Source: Gammaproteobacteria bacterium (GTDB taxonomy: Bacteria > Pseudomonadota > Gammaproteobacteria > Arenicellales > JAOTYS01). From it: a stretch of DNA of 7,601 nt. Made by a program: the position numbers and the translations under genes. The stretch covers positions 1 to 7,601 of the forward strand of contig JAOTYS010000224.1 of the NCBI GenBank assembly GCA_029861795.1, given 5' to 3'. This document shows positions 1 to 6,433 of this stretch, one piece after another. Below the pieces are notes generated by a model. That model made no database searches, was not told the DNA's origin, and saw nothing but the letters and a program-made list of their open reading frames with translations. The number at the start of each line of letters is the position of its first letter. The stretch's first letter is position 1.

Positions 1-785
1 AAGTGACCGATCTTGAAAACAAGATCCTAGAACTCGGTCCGGATAAGGTGGCCGCATTTATCGCAGAGCCCATCTTGGCATCGGGGGGTGTGATCGTGCC
101 GCCACCCGGGTATCAGCGTAAGTGCCTGGAGGTGTGCCGGCGGTACGATATGCTCTATATCTCCGATGAAGTGGTGACCGCGTTCGGTCGTCTTGGTCAC
201 ATGTTCGCCAGCGAGGATGTGTTTGACATCGTCCCGGACATTATCACCACGGCCAAGGGGATCACTTCTGGTTACATTCCGCTCGGTGCGGTCTTGATTT
301 CTGACAAGGTGTTGTCACAGGTAAGTGGAGAAGAAGCGAAGGGGGCTGTATTTTCCAATGGGTTTACTTATTCGGGGCATCCGGTTGCATGTGCCGCTGC
401 GATCAAGAACATCGAGATCATGCAACGCGAAAAATTGTTAGAACACGTTCGAGATGTCGGCCCGTATTTTCAAGAGCGTCTGCAGCAATTGTCTGACATA
501 CCCATCGTAGGTGATGTGCGCGGCGAGGGGTTAATGGCTTGTGTGGAATGCGTTATCAGTAAAGAGAGTCAAGATCCACTCAGCCTTGACTACGAGATCG
601 GTGCTCGCATCGACAAACACTGCCAGGCTCTGGGGTTAATCGTGCGCCCGCTCATCAATATGTGCGTGATGTCGCCGCCGTTGCCGATCACCCGTGACCA
701 GATCGATGAGTTAGTCGACAAGTTGCGTCAAGGCATCGAGCGTGCCATGGATGATGTGCGCCGCGAAGGATTGTGGTCGGGTTGA
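1..785 (+). CDS. Class III PLP-dependent aminotransferase, C-terminal part (5' end outside window)
   Basis: Transfers an amino group from an amine or omega-amino acid to a keto acid using pyridoxal phosphate in the cytoplasm. About 260 residues are visible; family members are usually 420-460, so the N-terminal third lies to the left. The GTG at position 3 is an internal valine codon of an open frame and not a convincing start. Numbering from that codon, the Asp that pairs with the pyridine nitrogen is in ISDEVVTAFGR (D55), and the Schiff-base lysine is K85 in TTAKGITSGY (codon 255-257). SNGFTYSGHPVACAAA and the RGEGLM strand complete the class III fold. The PuuB-like and PuuA-like genes downstream suggest a role in polyamine or GABA-type breakdown (putrescine-pyruvate or GABA aminotransferase), but substrate cannot be read from this fragment. 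The stop TGA lies four bases before the first REP hairpin unit. Family assignment is firm; substrate is inference. Confidence 0.93.
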   Translation, partial: VTDLENKILELGPDKVAAFIAEPILASGGVIVPPPGYQRKCLEVCRRYDMLYISDEVVTAFGRLGHMFASEDVFDIVPDIITTAKGITSGYIPLGAVLISDKVLSQVSGEEAKGAVFSNGFTYSGHPVACAAAIKNIEIMQREKLLEHVRDVGPYFQERLQQLSDIPIVGDVRGEGLMACVECVISKESQDPLSLDYEIGARIDKHCQALGLIVRPLINMCVMSPPLPITRDQIDELVDKLRQGIERAMDDVRREGLWSG

Positions 786-789
786 GCAT

Positions 790-1005
790 GTAGGTTCGCC
801 TTCAGGCGAACGAAACCATGTGCGTCTAAAGACGCACCTACGCGGGGTATGATCAGGTTAAGGAAGCCATCGTAGGTTCGTTTTCAGGCGAACGAAGCCA
901 TGTGCGTCTAAAGACTCACCTACGCGGGGTATGATCAGGTTAAGGAAGCCATCGTAGGTTCGTCTTCAGGCGAACGAAGCCATGTGCGTCTAAAGACGCA
1001 CCTAC
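790..1005. repeat. REP/BIME tandem array 1: three 52-bp double-hairpin units, 82-bp period
   Basis: Units occupy 790-841, 872-923 and 954-1005, separated by two 30-bp spacers (842-871, 924-953) that are identical. Each unit is GTAG, hairpin A (stem GTTCGCC, loop TTCA, closing GGCGAAC), an 8-bp linker, hairpin B (stem GTGCGTC, loop TAAA, closing GACGCAC) and CTAC. Read on the opposite strand, hairpin B is also headed by GTAG, so each unit is two REPs in inverted orientation, as in a BIME. Unit 2 has two wobble pairs in hairpin A and one mismatch in hairpin B; unit 3 has one wobble pair in hairpin A. The array starts four bases after the aminotransferase stop, so its transcript could fold there and affect termination or mRNA 3'-end stability; that role is inferred from other REPs. 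Confidence 0.93.
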
Positions 1006-1059
1006 GAGTGGCATCATTAAGGTTTCGAAGGAATTTTGTAGGTTCGCCGTCAGGCGAAC
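1006..1059 (+). repeat. Degenerate BIME spacer plus single REP hairpin at the left flank of the RAYT gene
   Basis: Positions 1006-1037 resemble a worn copy of the array spacer: they share the AGGTT-type core followed by GAAGGAA, but the stretch is 32 instead of 30 bp and has many substitutions. At 1038-1059 there is GTAG followed by a perfect hairpin A with stem GTTCGCC, loop GTCA (TTCA in the array copies) and closing GGCGAAC. No hairpin B follows; the transposase gene begins 43 bp later. A lone REP just upstream of the transposase gene is the usual layout for RAYT loci and may be the left recognition end. Confidence 0.8.
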
Positions 1060-1087
1060 GTGATGGTATCCTATTACTTACAAATCC

Positions 1088-1096
1088 AGGGAAGGA
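1088..1096 (+). promoter_or_regulatory. Ribosome binding site of the RAYT gene
   Basis: A purine-rich AGGGAAGGA lies six bases upstream of ATG 1103. It supports that start over the overlapping frame that opens at 1060 and has no family resemblance. Confidence 0.7.
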
Positions 1097-1102
1097 ACAG
1101 GG

Positions 1103-1552
1103 ATGTCATACAGCGCTCTAAACAAGGGTCGCTTTTCTCAACCGCGTCGCGCCTACTTCGTTACTACCGTTACTCACTGTCGAGACCCATTGTTTCTCGA
1201 TCTAGGTTACGCACGTGTTGTTGTAGATGTGATGCGTGTGATTCACTCGCAGCAACTAGTGTATTCATTGGCCTGGGTGCTAATGCCTGATCACGTGCAT
1301 TGGCTGTTTCAACTTGGTGAGAAAAGGAGTCTGAGTCACGTAATGTTTCAGTTCAAGGGAGTGTCTGCACGACGTCTGAACGAGATAGGAGGACGCCGAG
1401 GACCGGTCTGGCAAAAGGCGTATTATGATCGAGCATTGCGGGATAATGAGAATCTCGAACAGACCGCCCGATATATAGTTGCTAATCCATTACGCGCGGG
1501 ACTGGTCACGAATATTGGGGACTACTCACATTGGGATGCAGTGTGGCTGTGA
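1103..1552 (+). CDS. REP-associated tyrosine transposase (RAYT, Y1/HUH superfamily)
   Basis: A single-strand DNA endonuclease of the Y1 (IS200/IS605-like) HUH fold that in characterised relatives binds and cleaves REP hairpins next to a GTAG tetranucleotide. At 149 residues it is complete and typical in length. Visible motifs are an N-terminal basic stretch ending in RRAYFVTTVT; the metal-binding HUH pair H64 and H66 in MPDHVHWLF; the conserved WQKAYYDRALR (103-113); and the probable nucleophile Y124 in RYIVANPLRAGLV. All key residues are present, so the enzyme may be active. It has a good Shine-Dalgarno. It is flanked on both sides by the REP pairs it would be expected to recognise: a lone REP 43 bp upstream and an array starting five bases after its stop. 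It sits between genes of a polyamine pathway to which it is functionally unrelated. Such genes are normally single-copy and domesticated and do not behave as ordinary insertion sequences; copy number here is unknown. Confidence 0.95.
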   Translation: MSYSALNKGRFSQPRRAYFVTTVTHCRDPLFLDLGYARVVVDVMRVIHSQQLVYSLAWVLMPDHVHWLFQLGEKRSLSHVMFQFKGVSARRLNEIGGRRGPVWQKAYYDRALRDNENLEQTARYIVANPLRAGLVTNIGDYSHWDAVWL

Positions 1553-1557
1553 TGTCT

Positions 1558-1908
1558 GTAGGTTCAAGTTCCGACGAACGATCCTCTGTGCGTCTAAAGA
1601 CGCACCTACTCGGGGTATGATTAGGTTAAGGAAGCCATCGTAGGTTCGTCTTCAGGCGAACGAAACCATGTGCGTCTAAAGACGCACCTACTCGGGGTAT
1701 GATTAGGTTAAGGAAGCCATCGTAGGTTCGTCTTCAGGCGAACGAAGCAATGTGCGTCTAAAGACGCACCTACTCGGGGTATGATTAGGTTAAGGAAGCC
1801 ATCGTAGGTTCGCCTTCAGGCGAACGAAACCATGTGCGCCTAAAGACGCACCTACGCGGGGTATGATCAGGTTAAGGAAGCCATCGTAAGTTCGCCTTCA
1901 GGCGAACG
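1558..1908. repeat. REP/BIME tandem array 2: four double-hairpin units plus a terminal half unit, 82-bp period
   Basis: Full units lie at 1558-1609, 1640-1691, 1722-1773 and 1804-1855, followed by a hairpin-A-only half unit at 1886-1908, each starting 82 bp after the previous one. The first unit has a decayed hairpin A, keeping only four outer base pairs (GTTC with GAAC), but an intact hairpin B. The fourth has one mismatch in hairpin B. The half unit begins with GTAA instead of GTAG and lacks hairpin B. Three of the four 30-bp spacers begin TCGGGG and contain GATTAGG; the last begins GCGGGG and contains GATCAGG like array 1. The array starts five bases after the RAYT stop and its last hairpin ends 14 bases before the ATG at 1922 of the oxidoreductase, so it could influence expression of that gene. 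Confidence 0.93.
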
Positions 1909-1921
1909 ACCTTGTTGAATT

Positions 1922-3265
1922 ATGCGAACGCTATATCACCCCGTGATGTATGACGCATCCCAGGCGGTGCCCAGCTATTGGGAAGCCACCTTACCGGAAC
2001 GCGATAAATATCCCTCGCTATTAGGAGATGAGAGTTGTGACGTGGCCATCATCGGCGGTGGCTATACGGGTTTGTCGGCCGCTTTACATCTGGCCCGAGA
2101 CTACCAAATTGACGTGCGGGTACTAGAAGCAGGCCACATCGGATGGGGAGCTTCGGGGCGCAACGGGGGGTTTTGCGGTTTGCCCGCCACAAAGCTTTCA
2201 GTAAAACAACTCATCGATCGCTATGGTCTTGAAGATACCAAGCGTTTCTATGCGGCACAACTTGAGGGGGTGGAGTTGGTGGGTGCACTCGGTGAAGAGG
2301 AGGGCATTGAATATGAGCGGCAAGGCGATGGCAACCTCGAGGTGGCACACAAACCGTCCAGGTTTGATGACCTAAAAGACTATGCGGAAACATTATCCAG
2401 ATTTTTTGGCATTCGAACGCGGTTACTGTCCAAGCAAGAGTTCGCCGAACAAGGATACGATTCGACTGAGCAGTTTGGTGCGATGCACATGATGGCTGGT
2501 TTTGCATTGCATCCATTAAAGTTTGCAGTCGGGCTGGCCCGAGCAGCAACGCGCAATGGTGCGGTGTTGCACTCTCATAGTCCGGTAGAAAACTGGGTTC
2601 GTGATCGGGGGATGCATTGTCTTCGCACCAACGCTGGAACGTTACGTGCGCAACGAGTAATCGTTGCCACTAATGGATTTACCAAGGACGACATGCACCC
2701 GCGGTTCAAGAACGTGATGCTCCCTGCAATTTCCAATATCATTACGACAAGGCCACTCACTAAGGAAGAACTAGAGCGTCATCGTTGGTGCACCTACAAT
2801 CCAATTTGTAACACTCGCACTTTGCTGTTTTATTACCGCATGTTGCCTGACAACTCGTTTCTATTCGGTGCGCGGGGTGATACCACCGGTCGTCCAGAAC
2901 ATGGTAAGAAAATGCATGTTTGGATGATCCGTCGTATGACAGAAGTTTTTCCCGGGTGGAAGTCTGTTCCCATCACTCACTTCTGGCGTGGCTTGGTTTG
3001 TGTCACGCGAAAACTGTCCCCCTCCGTGGGGCGCCTTGATGCTGACCCCAGTGTCTGGTATGGATTCGGATATCACGCCAACGGCGTCAACACTGCGCCG
3101 TGGGTGGGAATGACTTTGGCGCGACATATCGCGGGTAAGGATCGAGAGAAAATACCTATACCTGCGGTAATGGCTGGCATGCCGCTGAAGTTTCCGTTCG
3201 GACCGATGCGTTTGTGGGGTTTGCGCGGTGCTTATCTTTACTACCGTTTGCGCGACTTGAGATAG
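1922..3265 (+). CDS. FAD-dependent oxidoreductase, gamma-glutamylputrescine oxidase (PuuB)-like
   Basis: Member of the D-amino-acid oxidase (DAO) flavoprotein family, 447 residues. The PuuB branch oxidises gamma-glutamylputrescine to the aldehyde, releasing ammonia and hydrogen peroxide in the cytoplasm. The dinucleotide-binding Rossmann fold is CDVAIIGGGYTGLSAALHLA with the glycine motif at residues 45-50, followed by the ribose-binding acidic residue E69 in RVLEAGHIG and the GASGRNGG loop at 76-83; this block closely resembles E. coli PuuB from memory. The C-terminal FWRGLVCVTRK and GFGYHANGVNTAP segments form the second FAD-contact region. The start is uncertain: ATG 1922, GTG 1943 and ATG 1946 are in frame, none has a strong Shine-Dalgarno, and a REP hairpin ends 14 bases before 1922. 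A 63-bp gap without a terminator separates it from the PuuA-like gene, so the two are probably cotranscribed. A related amine or amino-acid oxidase role is possible. Confidence 0.88.
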   Translation: MRTLYHPVMYDASQAVPSYWEATLPERDKYPSLLGDESCDVAIIGGGYTGLSAALHLARDYQIDVRVLEAGHIGWGASGRNGGFCGLPATKLSVKQLIDRYGLEDTKRFYAAQLEGVELVGALGEEEGIEYERQGDGNLEVAHKPSRFDDLKDYAETLSRFFGIRTRLLSKQEFAEQGYDSTEQFGAMHMMAGFALHPLKFAVGLARAATRNGAVLHSHSPVENWVRDRGMHCLRTNAGTLRAQRVIVATNGFTKDDMHPRFKNVMLPAISNIITTRPLTKEELERHRWCTYNPICNTRTLLFYYRMLPDNSFLFGARGDTTGRPEHGKKMHVWMIRRMTEVFPGWKSVPITHFWRGLVCVTRKLSPSVGRLDADPSVWYGFGYHANGVNTAPWVGMTLARHIAGKDREKIPIPAVMAGMPLKFPFGPMRLWGLRGAYLYYRLRDLR

Positions 3266-3328
3266 GCTTTCGGGTGGTTTTGGGCGTTACGCGCGCTATT
3301 CTGCTCTAATGGGAATTACTTCTAGCCA

Positions 3329-4705
3329 ATGAATCGTGATGAGATGACTAAGATCGCTGATCTCAAAGAGCTCGAGGCGTTTCTGGTCGCATATCCAGGT
3401 ACACAGCACCTGGACGCGATCTTTGCTGATCTGTGCGGCATCTTCAGAGGTAAACGTTACCCACGTTCGGATTTTGACAAACTGTTCAAATCCGGTCTGC
3501 CAATCCCTTATACAGTCTACTGGTTAGACGTGACCGGCGCTAATTCGGATCCGTGCGGACGAGGATTTAGTGACGGCGATCCAGATGGTGTCGCGGTACC
3601 TATTTCTGGAACACTGGCTACCGTCCCATGGTCGGACACACCCCGCGCTCAAGTGTTGATGAATCTGCGGGAAGCGGACGGATCACCGAGCATGGTCGAT
3701 CCCCGCAATGTGGCCGCAGTAGTCGTGGAGCGTTTTGCAGAGCTGGGTTTGCGCCCGGTACTTGCATTTGAACTGGAGTTTTATTTGTTGGATAAGGAGC
3801 GTAATGCGGATGGCCGTCCGCAACCGCCTATTTCACCAATGACTGGACGGCGCGAAGATTCGACCCAGGTCTATGGGATCGATGAGCTCGACAGTTTCGA
3901 TTCGTTTTTTTGTGAGGTGGAGCAAGCCAACAAGATACAAAACATCCCGGCCACTGTTGCAACGGCGGAGTTTGCACCGGGTCAGTACGAAATAAACTTG
4001 CGTCACGTAGACGATCCGTTGATGGCCGCGGATCACTGCGCGTTGCAGCGTCAGGTGGTGAAACGAGTGGCGCGACGGCAAGGCATGGATGCGACTTTCA
4101 TGTCTAAGCCATTTCTTGACGAGACCGGCAATGGAATGCACATCCATCTCAGTCTGGTGGATGCGAACGGCAATAATGTGTTGGATGACGGCAGTGAGAC
4201 GGGCAGTGCGAATCTGCGTCACGCAATCGGTGGGATGCAGGCACTGATGGCCGAATGTATGGGGATCTTTGCGCCAAACGTTAACGCGTATAGAAGATTC
4301 GGTCCTAATCAATATGTGCCGGTTAATGGTAGTTGGGCGTTAAACAATCGATCGGCTGCGTTTCGAATCCCGGCGGGGGACAGCCGCGACAGACGTATCG
4401 AGCACCGTGTTGCCGGAGCAGAAGCCAACCCGTACCTGGTACTGGCGTGTATCTTGGCGGCAGCCCACCATGGCATCGTCAACAAGATCGATCCTGGACC
4501 ACCCAGCGACGGCAATGCGGGTGCTGCAGTCAGTCCGGATTTGCCGTTGTCGTGGCAGGCTGCGATAGATCGATTGCGGGAAGCGCCGTTGCTTAAATCC
4601 TATATTGACTCAGAGTACCTAGCGATTTACTGCGCGACTAAACAAAACGAGATGGAAAAGTTTTGTTCACGCATCTCACCCTTGGAATACGATTGGTATC
4701 TGTGA
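3329..4705 (+). CDS. Glutamine synthetase family, gamma-glutamylputrescine synthetase (PuuA)-like
   Basis: ATP-dependent ligase that joins glutamate to an amine; PuuA relatives make gamma-glutamylputrescine, the first step of the gamma-glutamylated putrescine pathway. It has 458 residues, the expected length. The N-terminal beta-Grasp domain is roughly residues 15-110 and the catalytic barrel follows. Active-site landmarks are E148 and E150 in FELEFYL, E214 and E221 around APGQYE, H271 and H273 in GNGMHIHLSL, and R356, E358 and R360 in RRIEHR. The NGRPQPP..SP..G.R...STQVY-type block at 159-182 is shared with E. coli PuuA, which favours PuuA over nitrogen-assimilation GlnA. The adenylylation-site motif (NLYDLP-like tyrosine) of GlnA is absent, so control by adenylyltransferase is unlikely. 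ATG 3329 has only a weak purine-rich upstream stretch; ATG 3344 is an alternative. It follows the PuuB-like gene by 63 bp. The actual amine substrate is not readable from sequence. Confidence 0.92.
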   Translation: MNRDEMTKIADLKELEAFLVAYPGTQHLDAIFADLCGIFRGKRYPRSDFDKLFKSGLPIPYTVYWLDVTGANSDPCGRGFSDGDPDGVAVPISGTLATVPWSDTPRAQVLMNLREADGSPSMVDPRNVAAVVVERFAELGLRPVLAFELEFYLLDKERNADGRPQPPISPMTGRREDSTQVYGIDELDSFDSFFCEVEQANKIQNIPATVATAEFAPGQYEINLRHVDDPLMAADHCALQRQVVKRVARRQGMDATFMSKPFLDETGNGMHIHLSLVDANGNNVLDDGSETGSANLRHAIGGMQALMAECMGIFAPNVNAYRRFGPNQYVPVNGSWALNNRSAAFRIPAGDSRDRRIEHRVAGAEANPYLVLACILAAAHHGIVNKIDPGPPSDGNAGAAVSPDLPLSWQAAIDRLREAPLLKSYIDSEYLAIYCATKQNEMEKFCSRISPLEYDWYL

Positions 4706-4948
4706 GAAGGTGATGAGGGTTTAGCCTGACTTTTCCCCGATGATGCAACTCTCGTCGCGACAGTGATTTCAAGGAAAAGGGTCGTGGTTAGCTCATCGAA
4801 CCAAATGGGCAACAACGAAACTTCGCTGGCAATTCGTCGACTCGGTGTTGCTGCCGAGTTTCTGAAGAGTTTGGTGCTACTGAGAATCAAATAGAGAAAA
4901 AGCCGCGGCGCGACATCGCCGCGGCCTTCGAAAAGGAAGTTGACTCGG
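4706..4948. other. Convergent intergenic region
   Basis: This gap of 243 bp lies between the ends of the PuuA-like gene and the binding-protein gene. Apart from the minus-strand terminator at its right end, no gene is convincing. A short plus-strand open stretch (GTG 4763 to TAG 4893) has no Shine-Dalgarno and no recognisable motif. No T-run terminator for the plus-strand gene was identified. Confidence 0.6.
4897..4925 (-). terminator. Intrinsic terminator of the substrate-binding protein gene
   Basis: Read on the minus strand, a perfect 9-bp GC-rich stem (GCCGCGGCG, six-base loop ATGTCG, CGCCGCGGC) is followed directly by five T residues. The stem begins 23 bases after the stop codon at 4949-4951. 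On the plus strand the same hairpin lacks a T-run, so it should act mainly for the minus-strand gene, although a strong stem may still protect a plus-strand readthrough mRNA. Confidence 0.88.
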
Positions 4949-6088
4949 CTAAAAACCGGCTTTTATCTGTTCGAATTCGTCGTTCATTGCTGTCTCGAAT
5001 TCCTGAGTTTGCGGGAGCTGAAACTTTCCAGCACCGAGTATATCGCCCGGGTTTCTGCTCAATCCAAGCTCCTCCAATCGCGCTTCGGGGACCGCGTCGA
5101 ACGCCTTGATGTTGGAATGACCATATCCGAATTCGTCGATGATATAGACGCCGGTCTCGACGCTGATCAAGGCGTCGATAATGTCAAGAGCCTTATCGGG
5201 CCTTGGTGCATCCTTGTGCAGCATAGCGCCACAAACCCAGGTGAGTGCCCCTTCTTTGGGATTGGCGAATTTCACATTCACTCCCTGCTTTTTCAATTCG
5301 ACGGGAGAACTGTTCCACGTCATCGCAGCCACAAGCTCACCAGAGGCTAAGGCCTGCTCCAGGGTCGTCATATCATCAGTATAGGTGCGGATCAGCGGTC
5401 GTTGTTGACGCAACAGCTCCGCTACTTTCTTAACATTTTCTTCCGAAGACAGCTCCTTAAAATCCACACCTGCGTAGATCGCCGCACACCACCATGTATC
5501 TCCTGCTGACGCTATCGCTGCAAGCCGACCTTTGTAACGTTCGTCCCACAGCATGCCCCAAGACTCTGGTTGACCCTCAAGGTCGAATAGATCAGGCCGA
5601 TAGGTTATCGACGTCTGTCCCCAATCCATTGGCGCAAAGTATGGATTGCCGTCGACCACCGCGCCTTCAAGGTTCACGAGCTCGGGCACAAGATCGCCCC
5701 AATTCGAAAGCTTGCTGGTGTCGAGTGCTTGAAATAAACCGGTTGCCATCCAGCGAGGAATGGCCTGATTGCACGGATGCGCTACATCGACCAAGTAACC
5801 GCCCCGCATTTTCGTGAGTGCTTCTTCGGATCCGCCAAATGCTGCAAAGTTCGGCGCCTCACCGTGCTTGGAGATATACGGCGCGAACATCTCGGGAATG
5901 TCGTAACCGCCCCAGGTGAAATAAGTTGCCTGATCTTCCGGGGCAGCCAGTGCGTTACGAGACAACATCGGCGTCATCATCACACTGACACCCACTGCCC
6001 CCAGCGCTCTAGTGAACTGCCGTCTGGTCATTTTCCCTGAAAGCAGCTTATCGACTAATTCGCTTGCAGACATATCATGTTTAGCCAT
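4949..6088 (-). CDS. Periplasmic substrate-binding protein of a polyamine-type ABC transporter (PotD/PotF-like), Tat-type signal
   Basis: Extracellular solute-binding protein, 379 residues, expected to capture a polyamine or related cation in the periplasm and deliver it to a PotBC-type permease. The N-terminus carries a helical lead, then MTRRQFTRA with twin arginines R22 and R23, a hydrophobic stretch (about 28-42) and a probable cleavage site after SRNALA (residue 48), pointing to Tat export. Mature-protein landmarks of the family are YFTWGGYDIPEMF near the start, the KMRGGYLVDVAHPC strand, and the FAPMDWGQTSITYRPD segment. ATG 6088 is chosen because AGGAG lies seven bases upstream; M20 immediately before the twin arginines is a less likely start. 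It runs opposite to both neighbours: convergent with the PuuA-like gene and divergent from the PotB-like permease that is its likely partner. Ligand identity (putrescine, spermidine or another amine) cannot be decided by eye. Confidence 0.92.
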   Translation of the reverse strand: MAKHDMSASELVDKLLSGKMTRRQFTRALGAVGVSVMMTPMLSRNALAAPEDQATYFTWGGYDIPEMFAPYISKHGEAPNFAAFGGSEEALTKMRGGYLVDVAHPCNQAIPRWMATGLFQALDTSKLSNWGDLVPELVNLEGAVVDGNPYFAPMDWGQTSITYRPDLFDLEGQPESWGMLWDERYKGRLAAIASAGDTWWCAAIYAGVDFKELSSEENVKKVAELLRQQRPLIRTYTDDMTTLEQALASGELVAAMTWNSSPVELKKQGVNVKFANPKEGALTWVCGAMLHKDAPRPDKALDIIDALISVETGVYIIDEFGYGHSNIKAFDAVPEARLEELGLSRNPGDILGAGKFQLPQTQEFETAMNDEFEQIKAGF

Positions 6089-6095
6089 GGCGATA

Positions 6096-6100
6096 CTCCT
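6096..6100 (-). promoter_or_regulatory. Shine-Dalgarno of the substrate-binding protein gene
   Basis: AGGAG on the minus strand lies seven bases before ATG 6088 and fixes that start. A perfect 10-bp palindrome TTGACGTCAA lies at 6107-6116, just upstream, and could be an operator or chance. Confidence 0.8.
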
Positions 6101-6433
6101 GTCGTGTTGACGTCAATGGGCACCACTGTACAGCTATTGTTAGCCACCAATCAAGACGGCACGGTGTTCAATCGTATCGACCTGTGCATCGTATAGATCC
6201 GATCTCCAAAGCGGCAATTTCAGTCTGTTGTAGCCACAATCACCAGACCGGTCTATCTTAGTTAGCTTCGGGCCTGGACCTGAAGTGCCGGCAAGTCCGG
6301 GCCGGAGATTAACATTTCCAATAGCCACTCAGACGATCTTTCTCACAAGAGAGCAGCAGGCGTGTTGGGCAGAAAGATGGGAAAAACGTCAAAATTTCAA
6401 TAAGTTTAGGGACGAGCGGCAAACGCAGGGTGA
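6101..6433. other. Divergent intergenic region, left part
   Basis: This 333-bp stretch separates the binding-protein gene from the regulator remnant and should hold the promoter of the binding-protein gene and possibly of the permease. I could not place convincing -35/-10 pairs on either strand. All plus-strand frames are broken by stops or lack motifs. The 6360-6422 part, in a different frame from the remnant to its right, reads ACWAERWEKRQNFNKFRDERQ, which may be further decayed regulator sequence. The 10-bp palindrome at 6107-6116 is the only clean symmetric site seen. Confidence 0.5.

Larger units (their letters stand above)
1038..1609 (+). mobile_element. Putative REP-RAYT-iREP unit
   Basis: The span runs from the lone REP with left GTAG (1038-1059), through the transposase gene, to the first intact inverted REP with right CTAC (1588-1609). 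It has the outline of a minimal RAYT element of 572 bp bounded by oppositely oriented REPs. No target-site duplication is expected for this enzyme class, and none was identified. The boundaries are inferred from hairpin position only; it may be a resident locus and not a mobile one. Confidence 0.5.

Noticed and set aside
1060..1290. 76-residue plus-strand open frame overlapping the RAYT gene
   Set aside because: It overlaps the RAYT reading frame, has no ribosome site and no recognisable motif; it is a shadow frame.
790..1908. Repeats with 30-bp spacers suggesting a CRISPR array
   Set aside because: The spacers are nearly identical to each other and the 52-bp repeats are paired inverted hairpins next to a RAYT gene; CRISPR spacers would be unique. 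No cas genes are present.
3329..4705. Housekeeping glutamine synthetase (GlnA)
   Set aside because: The adenylylation-site tyrosine motif is missing, the PuuA-specific block near residues 159-182 is present, and the neighbour is a PuuB-like oxidase.
4763..4895. Short plus-strand open stretch after the PuuA-like gene
   Set aside because: It has no Shine-Dalgarno, only a GTG start and no family resemblance. It is in the same frame as the upstream gene but separated from it by two stops (4703-4705 and 4727-4729).
4940..6040. Several plus-strand open frames opposite the binding-protein gene
   Set aside because: They lie antisense to a well-supported gene with a signal sequence, ribosome site and terminator, and their translations show no known motifs.
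6117..6180. Possible sigma-70 promoter for the binding-protein gene (TTGATT with a downstream AT-rich stretch on the minus strand)
   Set aside because: No -10 box of acceptable match lies at the right spacing from the candidate -35, so it was not annotated.
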